Shown: positions 10,180 through 20,944, counted from the stretch's first letter. The stretch is 43,526 nt of DNA from Gracilaria vermiculophylla (GCA_019155205.2 JAHNZQ020003148.1:1422431-1465956), one strand, 5' to 3'. Notes: generated by a model from the sequence alone, not told the origin. Program-made: numbers and translations.

Positions 10180-11846
10180 TACATTGTCCAAAGATCTCCA
10201 TGGTCCTTGAAACACGTTTGCGGGTTTGCGACCCCGTCTTCTTTGCGATCATGAAGCACTGTTGCCCAAATTGCACCTGGTGGGCGCAACCGTTCGCATA
10301 TGAGAGCCCGGGTGATTGACATGAAATCACTGCACGAGCTTTGAGAGCACGAGACAATCGAGAGAGGTTGTGAACGCATGATGGCTGTAACAGTGTATGA
10401 TGCAGCTCTGCGAGTTAAGTGTTACTCAGAAATGCAACAGACCTGAAATCAAATTAAATAAAAAGCTTGAGAATGTCGCATTATTGCTTCCTACAACAAC
10501 ACTCTTCTCAAGAGAACGCGATTGTGTTGCTACGTTTGGGTTAATCGCCATCTCTCTCGGAGATTCTTAGTCTTCATTGCTGCCATAACGTTTCGCCCGA
10601 AAATAGATAGAGCACGTATGTTTAATGAGATAAACTCCATCAAGAGACCCCATTCCACACCGGCGTGATATAAGTCGATAATGTGGAATTAGGATGAGAC
10701 TTTCCAACGCGTGGTGATCGTTGAATCTGAGTGCAGGAAGATCCTCTCAGCAAGAGAGAGAAGAATCCAGAAACTGTGCAAAGGAACTAGGGATGAGGGC
10801 ATGCTGTTTCTCCAAATGTGGCTGGAGCAACACATTGTGGCATTTTGGCGATTTCTAGCTTTTTTCTCTTCCAACAGTAATGTCCAGCCGATGACCATCT
10901 TCTTTCCCTTACAGACTCTGATCGATACGGCTCAGACTGCTTCTCTATTTCGAAAACGTTCAGACGCCGCGAAAGTCGCGTGATGATAACTGTGACTGTG
11001 TGGGGCTGACTCGGCCGACATAATAGCTTTACAGTGATTTTGAAGATGGAAGACCTAACTCAGTGTGCAGCTCGAAGCCGAAATAATGTGTTCATCAATT
11101 TGTGATGTGACAGAGACTTGATCAACGTGGACAGAGCTTTTGACTCATTCGAAATGATTGTCTCATGGTAAGTCAGGTGCTACCCGATCAAAACTGACAG
11201 ATTTGAGCTCTTGAATTGCGCGAACAATCTGTAAAATCGTGGATCACACTGCTCCACGCAACGGTCGTGGAATCTTCGCCTTTAAGATCGGAGAGGAGGC
11301 GCGGAAGTCATCCGAGGTTTGCCCGTGATCAACGGACTTTACACATACAAAAAAATAGAGGACTTCTGTCCAATAGCTTTTTGGCCAAAATTCTTCAAGC
11401 AAATCATCTGGAAGTTCTGCACTAAAACATATGGCTTTTATTGCAGTAATCAAACAAGCAACGAAATTCAATATACTGAAAATCTTCAGTACAGAAGCTA
11501 TGGCTGCTCCCAAAGACTGAGATCTTGCTTGTGAGGAGAGTGCTTTAAACCAGTAGAGTAGAGTGTGTAGTGCCGATGAGGGAAAGTGAGGGGAATCAAC
11601 TGCAGATGCCCAATCGAAAAAATGTCAGGCACTAAGAGACGAATGTGGTGTGCGGAAGTGAGCAAGGACGCTGTACCTGTATTTTCTTGACACCAAAGTG
11701 TTTGACGGGAACACATTTAGAGCTAGAACAATATGCGTCTTGAATTCTGGGACTCATTACCTCAATTACTATGTGATTGCAATCGAGACTTTGAACAAAG
11801 GCATTTCACTGTGGAAAAACGATTTTCGGCGAGTATCACCAACAAC
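10180..11846. other. intergenic, possible retroelement trace
   Basis: No intact gene. Around 11110-11270 a plus-strand frame reads LINVDRAFDSFEMIVSW, stops, then WITLLHATVVES in a neighbouring frame. This faintly recalls a non-LTR reverse transcriptase (AFDS block), but too little remains to name it. Confidence 0.3.
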
Positions 11847-11882
11847 AGAGGGATTACGCAAACCTCGTGAGTTTCACATGAG
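11847..11882 (+). repeat. left terminal inverted repeat
   Basis: A 36-bp arm pairing with 12360-12395 in inverted orientation, with two mismatches. Confidence 0.75.
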
Positions 11883-11972
11883 TTCCCAATGTGAGTCAAG
11901 TTGTCAGCGCAAATTAAAATCATTTTCAAAGCCACGGTAACTAATGCACAGTGGCTACACTATGAAAAATGA

Positions 11973-12323
11973 GTATTACCCAACCCTCCCTTAAACGCGC
12001 ACCTCGGACTCCCTCACGGCGTCCCGTCTGCCGTCTATTCTATTACCGTCGGGTCGCCGGAGGAAGCACGAGCTGCTGTGCTCGGCGCACGAGAAGCTCT
12101 ACAAGAAAAGGGCAGTGGGCAGCTCGGACAAACCAGGGGGATCTCTGTGTCTGGTAGCTTGACGGCCGTGCGCAGGGAAAAGCGGCGCTCAATAATTGAT
12201 GAAAAGGACCCCTCCCTTCCGGTACTAAAACGGGGGGTGCTGTACAGGATGTTTTTTCTTATTTTGCAAAGAGGGCTGTCCAAGCGAAAAATGAGATGGC
12301 TTCAGAATCAAATTGCATCTTAG
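11973..12323 (+). pseudogene. captured coding-like fragment inside the TIR element
   Basis: One frame is open for 117 codons between TGA 11970-11972 and the stop at 12323, with no ATG near its start. It reads LGLPHGVPSAVYSITVGSPE, then an Ala/Arg-rich helix, SVSGSLTAVRREKRRSIIDE and a basic C-terminus. It is clearly more GC-rich than the surroundings. I do not recognise the source gene. It resembles a captured internal exon rather than a transposase, since no DDE or zinc motif is visible. Confidence 0.35.
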
Positions 12324-12359
12324 TTTCCCTGTGTGAGCAACGTTTCACTCTAAATCATT

Positions 12360-12395
12360 CTCATGTGAAAATCACGAGGTTTGCGTAATCTCTCT
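12360..12395 (-). repeat. right terminal inverted repeat
   Basis: A 36-bp arm pairing with 11847-11882 in inverted orientation, with two mismatches. Confidence 0.75.
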
Positions 12396-12399
12396 AATA

Positions 12400-13184
12400 C
12401 GGGTATAGAAGGGTTTCCTGGAAGCGATCCATTCTCAATAAAGTTGTATACCACAAAGTAAATGTGTCTCATCAGCACGTCTCTCAAAATAGGGAATTAA
12501 GCAAGCTCTTTTGTACCCCAAAACCATATGCGTTTTGTTCCATGTGAGTAGTTTATCTTATCCATGACCAGCACCTTTTGGGGCCTGCAGGATGTGAAAT
12601 ATTTTTTCAAATAAATGAAAGGTTTTTTTATTCACATAGAAAATGGCTATCAAGATGAGAAGAAGCTCTTCTACGCAAATATGATTCGACTGAGGTCTTT
12701 AGGATATGCAAATACATTTCATCACACACGGTTGTAGATATACTATGAGTTGCGCATGAAACATTAATCTGAAGACTTCAGATTACTTTTGTGTCACGCA
12801 CTATCGAGGTATCTTACCATGAGGAAAAAGCTCAAATGTGAGTTTTATAGTCTTTGCAAATCATACAAGAGCTTCGGCAGCAATCTGGCTGGACAAGCTG
12901 CCTACGTTACTTTCCGAGAAATTGGACCCTTGCGTTGAATGGATCTCTTTTGGAACAGTGATCCAAATTTGAATTTAAAGGTATCCACGTGGCCACGAGT
13001 TCTAACGTTTTGATCCCTGTAAACCTTCCAAACGAGTCGACCTGCCCCTTCTCCGGTGGATAGATATGCAGTGCAAGCTCGTTCGCGAAAAAGGGGTTGG
13101 CACGTAGATAAACGGGCGGAAACGCCCAGCTTTTTCCGCCTCTAGTTCTCTCCACGAAGCGTCGGTAGATGAAGCAAACGTGAA
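12400..13184. other. upstream region of the large acidic protein gene
   Basis: No gene seen. It holds a perfect hairpin at 12765-12785 (10-bp arms TAATCTGAAG, 1-nt loop). No clear TATA box lies at the distance used by neighbouring genes. Confidence 0.35.
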
Positions 13185-16100
13185 ATGTCTGCCGAAAAAG
13201 AAGATGCGGTGAAAAAGGTTGTGGAGCCGGATCAAGCAGATGAGTCACTGCGTATTTCCGTTCAGCCTGACAAGGATCCTGGTGTGATTGGCGTCGAAGA
13301 TGATGCGATTGACGTGGACGTTGTTGAAGAGGAAGAAGAGGAACAACAAAAAGTAACTGAAGACGAAGATGAGAATGGCACTGATGGTGATCTGCGCATA
13401 CGGGAGTCTAGTGCTCCGGATACGTCGACACCTGGCCCCATCACTCAGGCTGACGTTGATGTTATTGACTTGGAAGAAACTGACGAGGACATGGGGGATA
13501 GAGATGATGGAGAAGAGGGAGAGGAGAAAGAAGAGGGAGACGAGGCTGGCGAGGGAAACGAGGAACCCGATGGAACCGAGGTTGACGAAGCATCCGAGAT
13601 TGACGAGGGAAACGACGGTGATGATGTAGATGATGGAGACGAGCTGGACGAGGGAGATGAAGGAGATGTGGGAGACGAGGGAGAGGAGGGCGAAGAAGGA
13701 GCCGAGGATGACGAGGGTGCAGAAAGAGAGGAGGGAAGGAGTGGAGTAACGGATGAAGAGGAAATTGCAGAAGGAGATTCTCTTCGGGACGGGAAAAGAG
13801 TAGGTCTGGAGAGCCCAGAAGTAGAAGCGCAACAAAGGAATTTAGGGAAAGATGGGGGTGTAAAACACGCTGAATTTGTCTCTCAGAGCGCCAAAGAGCA
13901 ACCGGGAGTGAAACCGTGTACAGCTGATGCAGAAGAACTAGACAAGAGCATTGACAATCGAACGAGTGAGGACGAATCAAAGAATCCAGCGAAGGTTCCG
14001 CCTGTGGTTGAGGAAGGGAAGTGTCACGATGTACAAGATCCTGCTACTCGCGGCGAGGAGGCGAAGAGTGAAGAATTTGAGCGCGTTGAGACTTCATCAC
14101 AAGATGCGGATATGGCGGCAGAAGTAAGCAATGACGATAAACACGCAGATGAGAAGCTAAACATTGTAGAGAAGGTATCTCCGCTTGTAGCGCAGGCCGA
14201 ATCCGGAGTTGCAGTGCTTCCAAAGAATGACGCAATCAATCAAGCTGAAAGTCAATTAGAGAGTCGCGCCTTCACGAAAAAGATGGCCTCAGAGTCCGGG
14301 GCTCCAGAAGATGGCACTGACGTTTCAGATGCTGTACCAAATGTCCTGACAACTTCTGCTGAGGAGGAAGCAACCAAAAAAAAGGATGTGAGCGAGAACG
14401 ATGCTGGGGAGAACAAAGCCTCCCAGGGAATAACGGATACGGAACTCGCTGGTCCGGAATCCACATCTAATCGTAATGATGCGGATTCAAAAGGAGAAGC
14501 GGAACTCAAGGTCTCAAAAGACGAATCACCGGCATTGATGAAGAATGCGAAGGCATCCGATACATACGAGAGCTCCGATGCGAAACCTGAAGATGCAATG
14601 GAACTGGAGAACACTGAGGAACAAATGGATGACGATGCAGAAGAGGAGGAACATGAAAACATGGACGACGACCATGCCAATGAGGACATGGAGCTTTCAG
14701 AAGAAGAACCAGTTCATGAAGTTAAAAGCGGGGGAGATGACGAATCAGAGCCACAGGTAGACGCAAATCGGAGTGACATTCACACTGCCCCGGCAACTGA
14801 AGCCGACGCCAAGACGGCCGATGTTCATGTTCAAAAGGAAGCAAAGCAAGAACCATCACTCCATGACAAGAAATTCGATAGCACTGAAGCTAGGGATATG
14901 GATGAAAGCACCAACGTGAGGGAATCAAAAGAAGCAAACCGAACGTCGGAGAAACAGAGCTCCATGGGATCGGTTCTGATAAAGGCGACGGATGTTCAAA
15001 TGTCGGATGCGATCACTAAAGATAAACAAGAAGCAACCCTTCCGACAAGCGGAACACCGGCTACAACACCATCAGATGCTGATCATGATGTATCACGAGG
15101 AGGTGACTCAACAAGTCGTCTAACACCTGACAATAAGAATGGAGTTGATGAAGCGACTGACGAACCCTCTGAGGGTCTTGGAGGCAGCCCTTCTTTGATT
15201 TTCAGTGCACCTTTGTTTGGAATGCGCCCAACCGGGTTTCCCAGTCAGCCAGTGTCATTTATGACCCCACCAAGTTTCCAGCGTACAAGTTTGAGCCCCA
15301 ACGCACGACCTTTTATCCCAGCTGCTCAACGGGAAGCTATGCGGAGTGCGGCTTTGCCAACGGAAGCGGATAAAAACGACAATGCGATGGCTGATGTGTC
15401 GGAATCAGTGGACGATGCGGACGTCAAACAAACTACCGCTGCAAGTTCAGCAGCGGCGAAAGATAGGACAGAAGTGAAGCAGCTGTTTTCTCCCCAACAA
15501 GCCGCTCCTTCGGAGAAACCAAAGCCCGGAATCACTCCGCCTCAGCAATCGGTGCCATTATCCTCAAAGGCGCCAGTTGAAGATGAAAAGCTTACAAAGC
15601 AGCCAGATTCGCTGGAGAAAGTGGTAACAACAGATACAGCAGAAAAGGATATATCTATTGCACCTGACACTCCTGCAAAGGAATCAAGGCATGATTCGGA
15701 TGAGAAAGCAGCTGGTGTACAGGCGAAGAAGGACAAGAGCATAAACCAGTCTTCAAAACCATCACAGAAGAAAGTGACGTTCAGTCTAAATCAGCCCAAA
15801 ACCGGGCCTGTTGACTTACGTACCCCTTCGTCTCACTCAGGTAGCGCAGTGGCAAGCGAATCTGGACAAGGAAGGTTGCAGGAGCAGAAGCTGAAGGAAG
15901 AAATGAATGATGAAGGATTTCTGTACGAGGTAAACCACGTTCCCCTTTCTGTACGGATTGGAAATGGGAGCACTATCAAGCGGGGTTCGCTCTCCACTCT
16001 GCGGCTCACAGTTACAAAGAATGGGGAAGCTAAACTTGAAATGTTCAAAGAGGGCGCTTCCTCTTTGCTACTTTTTGAATCGCTATCTGCCTCTCGGAGC

Positions 16101-18176
16101 ATTCTTAGAGTGCGAAAAGTTGCGCATCGACCGATAGTGACTGTTACTGTGATGACAAGCAACAATGGTGGAACACAGGTAGCGAAGAAGTATCTAATTC
16201 ACCTTGGACACCATTTGTGTGATAAGGTATTCAAGGCATGTGTAGCCCATTTGAACAGCAGTGGGCCGGACAAGCGAGTAGTCTCAGAGACATCGTCTAG
16301 TTCTGCGGCTATGTCGAAGAAGAATTCTGCGCATGGTAGTTCTGATGGCTCTGACGTACATGCCATCGGAACCAAACGTTCTGCCGAAGGTGTAAAAACT
16401 GCGGATCCTAAACGACTCAAGACTGACAGGCGGAAACAGCTACAAGAGACCAAGGCAAAATTACTGGAGAGTCTTAAGGCGGCGCGCATGAACAAAGCAA
16501 GCGGCGTCGAAACGGATCGCAGCTTTAGTGGAAAATCAGCGGGAGGGGGAGTGAGTGAATCAGGAAAAGCGGCGCTTGCTATGTCTTCAAGACCACAAAC
16601 AGCTCAGGCTGTATCAAGGGCAACAACTGCAACGCCGGATGCTGCCAAGGCTCCTTCCCAAATTGCGATTTCTACAAGGCATGGAGATCAGAATGCTCAG
16701 AAAGCGAAAGTTTCGGATTTGACGGCCCGCAGGGCATCGCAAACTTTTGAGCAGCGGAAGCATCATTCGGCGGACAATAACGGGCTATCCGTGAGGAAGA
16801 AGGACCTTGGCAAGGACCGTATGGAGATCGAATCGCCGAAGGAGACACTGCCAATCCCTGGCTCCCTGAAGAGGAACAAACCCGCTGGATTACAATCGGT
16901 TCTGAAACACGCTCCGGGGAAAAGGGCTCTTGACGAAGAGAAATCGGCGGATGCAAAGAGGCAGCGAACGGCAATGGAGAGGAACACGTCTGCAGTTGCT
17001 GCCAACGCCACAGCTCAGGAAAGACTGAAGGCGTTGAGAGAGTTTGCAAAAAGTGGAAATCGAACTCCATCCACCAAGGGCAGCATGGCAGGTGGTATTT
17101 CGGCAACTGGGCGTCCTCCGCTGGTGGACGTGGAGGAGGTGAAAAGAATGCGTGGTGTTCTTGTTGAACTAACGAAGGAAAGAGACGAAGCTGCCAAGCA
17201 CAAGCTGATCGCGGAGCAGGATAAGAAGCAAATGGTGGAGGAAGTTGAAAAGTTGCAAAAAGCGCTTTCGAAGGCAAGTAAAGAGAGTGAAGAGGGCAAG
17301 GGTGAAGTTGCCAGATTGGTGGAAGAGCACAAAAAGGCTGAGAAGAGCATGGCCGACACGGTCGCGGCGCTCAAGAAAGCAGAACAAGAGCATAAGGAGG
17401 TTTGGTCAAAGATTTCAGGCATGATGCAGGTTGTGAACGAGGCCATGAGGGCAGAGAAGGTGGAGAATGAGGAAAGGGAGGCAGAGAAAAAGCGAAGTTT
17501 GAGTCGGTGTGACCACGATAGTGTAGAGGACTTTCTATGTCGGTTGCGAACATTCAAGCCGAGCACATGGCCGGTGGAAGAGGCTGAAATCGGGGCTTTG
17601 GCGTGCGCACGACATGGATGGTTTAACAGCGGTGTGATGGAAGTGCAGTCAAGCGACGGGGTAACGCTAAAATTGGGCAACTTGTTTGATGAGGTGGACA
17701 GATATTTTGAGCGGGTTGAGGAAATGAAAACGTCGCTGGTGGAGAAACATGCGTTATTGTCTGGGTGGCGAGGGAAGCAATGTAGGCGAGACATAGGAAA
17801 GGAGCTTCTTGGACGCGAAGCGCTTGAGAGAAACGCTGAGGGGCTTCGGAAGCACGGAGGGCTGGATAGAGTTCGAGGGTTTGACAAAAGTTCAAAGAAC
17901 GTCTGTGAAGTTGCGGCGGCGTGTGGGTGGCGCGCCGGGAAAGGAGGGTTTGTTTGTGAATGGTGCGGGATTGTTTGGTATGATGAGCTACACTTGAGGG
18001 ATAGTCACTACCGGTTTTGTATGTTCTACAGGGAGGAGTTTGAGGTGAGACGGAATGCGGAACTGCTAGGGCTGGACTGGGAGGTGGAGGGCGAGCGGTT
18101 AGGTTGGTTTTCGGGCCCGAAGAATGGCCTCGGGATGGACACCGGGAGCGGTGTTGTTGCCATGGAGGAAGGCTAA
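13185..18176 (+). CDS. large acidic coiled-coil protein with C-terminal NIPA/C3HC-type zinc finger
   Basis: A single 1663-residue frame without introns, starting at ATG 13185. Residues about 45-190 are a Glu/Asp/Gly-rich tract, and 200-900 are low-complexity and charged. Residues about 905-1028 (from GFLYEVNHVPLSVRIG) look like a RanBD/PH-type domain. Then follow basic stretches with KR-type nuclear signals, a coiled coil at about 1313-1435, and a C-terminal region like the NIPA/ZC3HC1/Rsm1 family. Its first half has C1474-A-R-H-G-W but lacks the CxxC pair usual after it. Its second half keeps C1591, C1594, H1608 and C1612. In other eukaryotes ZC3HC1 binds the nuclear-pore basket, and RanBDs occur in nucleoporins, so a nuclear-basket or nuclear-envelope role is inferred. 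The zinc finger is fairly sure; the RanBD is tentative. Confidence 0.85.
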   Translation: MSAEKEDAVKKVVEPDQADESLRISVQPDKDPGVIGVEDDAIDVDVVEEEEEEQQKVTEDEDENGTDGDLRIRESSAPDTSTPGPITQADVDVIDLEETDEDMGDRDDGEEGEEKEEGDEAGEGNEEPDGTEVDEASEIDEGNDGDDVDDGDELDEGDEGDVGDEGEEGEEGAEDDEGAEREEGRSGVTDEEEIAEGDSLRDGKRVGLESPEVEAQQRNLGKDGGVKHAEFVSQSAKEQPGVKPCTADAEELDKSIDNRTSEDESKNPAKVPPVVEEGKCHDVQDPATRGEEAKSEEFERVETSSQDADMAAEVSNDDKHADEKLNIVEKVSPLVAQAESGVAVLPKNDAINQAESQLESRAFTKKMASESGAPEDGTDVSDAVPNVLTTSAEEEATKKKDVSENDAGENKASQGITDTELAGPESTSNRNDADSKGEAELKVSKDESPALMKNAKASDTYESSDAKPEDAMELENTEEQMDDDAEEEEHENMDDDHANEDMELSEEEPVHEVKSGGDDESEPQVDANRSDIHTAPATEADAKTADVHVQKEAKQEPSLHDKKFDSTEARDMDESTNVRESKEANRTSEKQSSMGSVLIKATDVQMSDAITKDKQEATLPTSGTPATTPSDADHDVSRGGDSTSRLTPDNKNGVDEATDEPSEGLGGSPSLIFSAPLFGMRPTGFPSQPVSFMTPPSFQRTSLSPNARPFIPAAQREAMRSAALPTEADKNDNAMADVSESVDDADVKQTTAASSAAAKDRTEVKQLFSPQQAAPSEKPKPGITPPQQSVPLSSKAPVEDEKLTKQPDSLEKVVTTDTAEKDISIAPDTPAKESRHDSDEKAAGVQAKKDKSINQSSKPSQKKVTFSLNQPKTGPVDLRTPSSHSGSAVASESGQGRLQEQKLKEEMNDEGFLYEVNHVPLSVRIGNGSTIKRGSLSTLRLTVTKNGEAKLEMFKEGASSLLLFESLSASRSILRVRKVAHRPIVTVTVMTSNNGGTQVAKKYLIHLGHHLCDKVFKACVAHLNSSGPDKRVVSETSSSSAAMSKKNSAHGSSDGSDVHAIGTKRSAEGVKTADPKRLKTDRRKQLQETKAKLLESLKAARMNKASGVETDRSFSGKSAGGGVSESGKAALAMSSRPQTAQAVSRATTATPDAAKAPSQIAISTRHGDQNAQKAKVSDLTARRASQTFEQRKHHSADNNGLSVRKKDLGKDRMEIESPKETLPIPGSLKRNKPAGLQSVLKHAPGKRALDEEKSADAKRQRTAMERNTSAVAANATAQERLKALREFAKSGNRTPSTKGSMAGGISATGRPPLVDVEEVKRMRGVLVELTKERDEAAKHKLIAEQDKKQMVEEVEKLQKALSKASKESEEGKGEVARLVEEHKKAEKSMADTVAALKKAEQEHKEVWSKISGMMQVVNEAMRAEKVENEEREAEKKRSLSRCDHDSVEDFLCRLRTFKPSTWPVEEAEIGALACARHGWFNSGVMEVQSSDGVTLKLGNLFDEVDRYFERVEEMKTSLVEKHALLSGWRGKQCRRDIGKELLGREALERNAEGLRKHGGLDRVRGFDKSSKNVCEVAAACGWRAGKGGFVCEWCGIVWYDELHLRDSHYRFCMFYREEFEVRRNAELLGLDWEVEGERLGWFSGPKNGLGMDTGSGVVAMEEG

Positions 18177-18277
18177 GGCCATCTCGCGCATGCGTGTGGC
18201 GATCTCGGGGAGCCTGCTGGTTGAGGTCATGTAACTTGGTAAAGATGCGCACGCGGGGGTGTCGTTGTCAACATCGA

Positions 18278-18515
18278 CCAATAGGCGCGCGTCAATTGCA
18301 CGAGCTTTGCTCGACTGGCGCTAGCGGCCAATCGCCGAATGCCACGCTCGCGGGGCCCCTCAGTCATGCGCAAGCACGACGGCTTGGCATCACCTCTATT
18401 GATCCACGGCTGATGGAGACGAGCCTTAGCGCCATTAGCATTGCAAATAGGTCTGAGCTTGGCGCCCCTCGACAAGCTAGCATTTCTTTCCCCTCCACCA
18501 TGGCTCAGTATAAAT
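18278..18515 (+). promoter_or_regulatory. CCAAT/TATA promoter of Rossmann gene 1
   Basis: CCAAT boxes lie at 18278-18282 and 18328-18332, and a TATA box (TATAAAT) at 18509-18515. The TATA lies 122 nt before ATG 18637. The intergenic space after the preceding gene is only 460 bp. Confidence 0.55.
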
Positions 18516-18636
18516 GCTCCTCGCGGGAGTGGCCTTGTCGTCAACTTTGCCATCAAACGTTCGCCCATCCTCACGAGCACAAACATCGAGCACAAACATC
18601 TCTCCGTAGCCGTGTGAAATACTCTATTAGTTTGCA

Positions 18637-19329
18637 ATGAGCGCCTCAATCCTCGTTATCGGAGCCTCTGGTCGCATGGGAAAGCGCCTCATCCAATGCG
18701 CCTCGCACCAGAATCCCGTGCCTGCCGTCCACGCCTTCTTGAGAAACCCCGCCGCGCTGGACGCCTCCCTGTCCTCGCTGTGTGCATCGGTTCGCCGCGG
18801 CGATGCGCTCTGCGTCGAGCACGTGTATCAAGCGCTTGAGGCCACGCGTGCGACGCACGTGGTTGTGGCCGTCGGCGTTCCCAACAGTCATGCACCCAGC
18901 ACATTGCGCACCGATTCTGCTAAAGTGCTTACGGAAGCCATAGCGCAATGCGGCCGCCGCGTCAAGGTGGTGGTTATCTCCAGTATTGGCGCCGCAGACT
19001 CTCGAATCAAATTCAAGCTCGGCTTTGGGAAAGCGCTTTCTTTCATGCTTCGACATGTATTAAGCGATCACACCGCACAGGAGCAATGTTTCAATGCGTT
19101 CTTTGATGGCGACAAAAGGGAGGATTTGTTGATTGTGAGGCCTACCGCGCTTCAGGACGGTCGTGGTGGACGTAAGTTAATGCTATTTGATGGCGGCAAA
19201 ACTACACCTGCTTTGAATGTTGACCGGAGGGATGTCGCGGAGTGGGCAGTGCAGCAAATTTGTGGTGGTGCGGCGCATAGCCAATTTGGACTTGCCGTCA
19301 ATGTCACCGCTGCTCCGGCAGCTTACTAA
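18637..19329 (+). CDS. NAD(P)-binding Rossmann-fold (atypical SDR) protein 1
   Basis: A 230-residue protein starting with the dinucleotide-binding motif ILVIGASGRMG (G9, G12, G15), as in the NmrA/NAD_binding_10 group of atypical short-chain dehydrogenases. Other family blocks are VVVISSIGAADS after strand 4, TAQEQCFNAF and LIVRPTALQDG. No signal or membrane segment is present, so it is likely cytosolic or organellar. These proteins bind NAD(P)H to reduce or isomerise small molecules or to sense redox state; the substrate is unknown. A diverged paralogue lies in inverted orientation at 22556-23230. The sequence runs straight to a stop with no sign of introns. Confidence 0.88.
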   Translation: MSASILVIGASGRMGKRLIQCASHQNPVPAVHAFLRNPAALDASLSSLCASVRRGDALCVEHVYQALEATRATHVVVAVGVPNSHAPSTLRTDSAKVLTEAIAQCGRRVKVVVISSIGAADSRIKFKLGFGKALSFMLRHVLSDHTAQEQCFNAFFDGDKREDLLIVRPTALQDGRGGRKLMLFDGGKTTPALNVDRRDVAEWAVQQICGGAAHSQFGLAVNVTAAPAAY

Positions 19330-19486
19330 TTATGTATGCATTGTTTTTCCATGAATGACATGTGTGACCGAGTGAACAGAATCACTCGTTATTAAATGGA
19401 TTGTTTATCTTCCAGATCTTTACAAGATGTCCTTATCTGTGCTATTTTTGGGTCTATGAAAATATCCTTCAGCCGTGTCTACCGCG

Positions 19487-19589
<103 letters not shown>

Positions 19590-19614
19590 CTTGTGTTGGT
19601 AAACAGACCTGCGC

Positions 19615-20668
19615 TCAACTGTCATGAATCTTAGAGTATTCCATCTGAAATGCTTCTATGCATGAATTACGAAAACCTTCACCAATCAAGGCATCTGCCA
19701 GTTGGACCTTGCCGATAACTGCATCCGCAATCGCTTCTGCATACGAAACCTGAAACAGAATACAATTTTTGTCGATATTCAAGATGCGAACATTGTCAAT
19801 CTTTTCCTGCTCCATTTCTTTTTTGACTTCCTGCCGTATTTCCTTCTCATTGCTCGCTTAAAGCAATACCGCTTCTCCTCATTTGTCGAGTGTGGACCGT
19901 GCTTCAATCAATGCCTCTGTCCGAAACACTTTTTCCCTGTTCCAACAAAGCGGAGTTCTCACCGCACTGATCGCACACATCACGATTTCGCACGGGACTG
20001 AAAGAGTCACATCGTCTGTGCGATCGTGACATTTCGTCTGCTTGGCCTTGTGCTCTTCCACCCCGATTCCAACCGGCTCACAGTCCATATTAACATCTTT
20101 TACGAGTACGTGTTCATTGCATCCTTCTGCCTGCAATAACTCCGCTTCTTGTACCAGTCTTTGCATGAAATCGTATAATTGATTGAACCGACATCCTTTC
20201 TTTTCATTCTGCAAGACCTTGACCTTTCTCTCCCGCAACGCGGGAAGTCTCGTACAATCTCTGATGTGCTTTATGGCTGCTTGAAGGCGCTTTTCAAGCG
20301 TATCCCGATATCCTTCCGCACACAGCGCGTTTTCATAATCGATGGCCAGCTGCCACACTCGAGTTCACTATCCCTAATGCTCATAACCATTTTCACGTCA
20401 CTTACCATGCGCTCGATTTCATCAGATCTAACGTTGGCAAAATAGATCACAGTGCGATCAGTAAGTGTCTCTCCTAGCAATTCATCCGTCAATTGTTCGC
20501 AAGTAGTCGCAGATACCAACTGCGCGTTGCACAAAGTACCTAGCATCATTTCAGATATGCTTGACTTGAGAGCAACGATGGGCAATTTTGTTTCGGATTT
20601 TTCCTTTCTCTCGCGAACGAGTTGTTCATATTCGTCTCGTTGTCGTAAAAACGTACGAATTCACTTTG
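19615..20668 (-). pseudogene. gag-like retroelement remnant
   Basis: Read on the minus strand, the region starts with RTFLRQRDEYEQLVRERKEK and continues KSSISEMMLGTLCNAQLVSA and TCEQLTDELLGETL, a pattern like the capsid region of Ty3/gypsy gag proteins in protists and plants. A frameshift near 20350 moves the reading from SIRDSELECG to MWQLAIDYENALCAEGYRD. A second shift near 20010-19985 may lead to CDQCGE, which looks like a damaged zinc knuckle. The last piece (19815-19615) is another frame. No pol or LTR is seen nearby, so it is an orphan fragment. A decayed host gene is the alternative. Confidence 0.45.
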
Positions 20669-20944
20669 AATCAATCTTGCCCAAACGCGGGGCTCCCACG
20701 CGTCCAATGGTCGTATGCGTCATTAGGTCTCGTTCACCATTTTGCTACGGGAGGTTGCCAGACTTCTGCCCTCTTCATGTCCGTGATCGCAACACAGTTG
20801 GCAGCGGACCGATACCACGTCGGTATCGAATTTTTGCGAACAATGCAGGCGAAAGATAGTGCACTTTGGAACGGACCCTGGTGAGGAAGTACAAACGGAA
20901 CGCGGCAAAGCATGCGTGTAATGACTTGTTTCTGCGACCATTGC

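Larger units (their letters stand above)
11847..12395. mobile_element. 549-bp element with 36-bp terminal inverted repeats
   Basis: Positions 11847-11882 and the reverse complement of 12360-12395 agree at 34 of 36 bases (core ATTACGCAAACCTCGTGA). Weaker inverted similarity continues about 20 bp inward. The layout is that of a small non-autonomous TIR element or MITE. The interior is more GC-rich than the flanks and carries a coding-like fragment (11973-12323). I could not identify a convincing target-site duplication. Confidence 0.7.

Noticed and set aside
11100..11430. Possible LINE reverse transcriptase (AFDS block followed by a WITLLHA stretch)
   Set aside because: Only one short block, with stops on both sides; no YxDD, endonuclease or second conserved block is readable.
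13245..18252. Long minus-strand frames (for example 17015-17887 and 17623-18252) opposite the large acidic protein gene
   Set aside because: They are shadows of the biased Glu/Asp/Lys codons on the plus strand, rich in Ser/Leu/Phe, and have no motifs.
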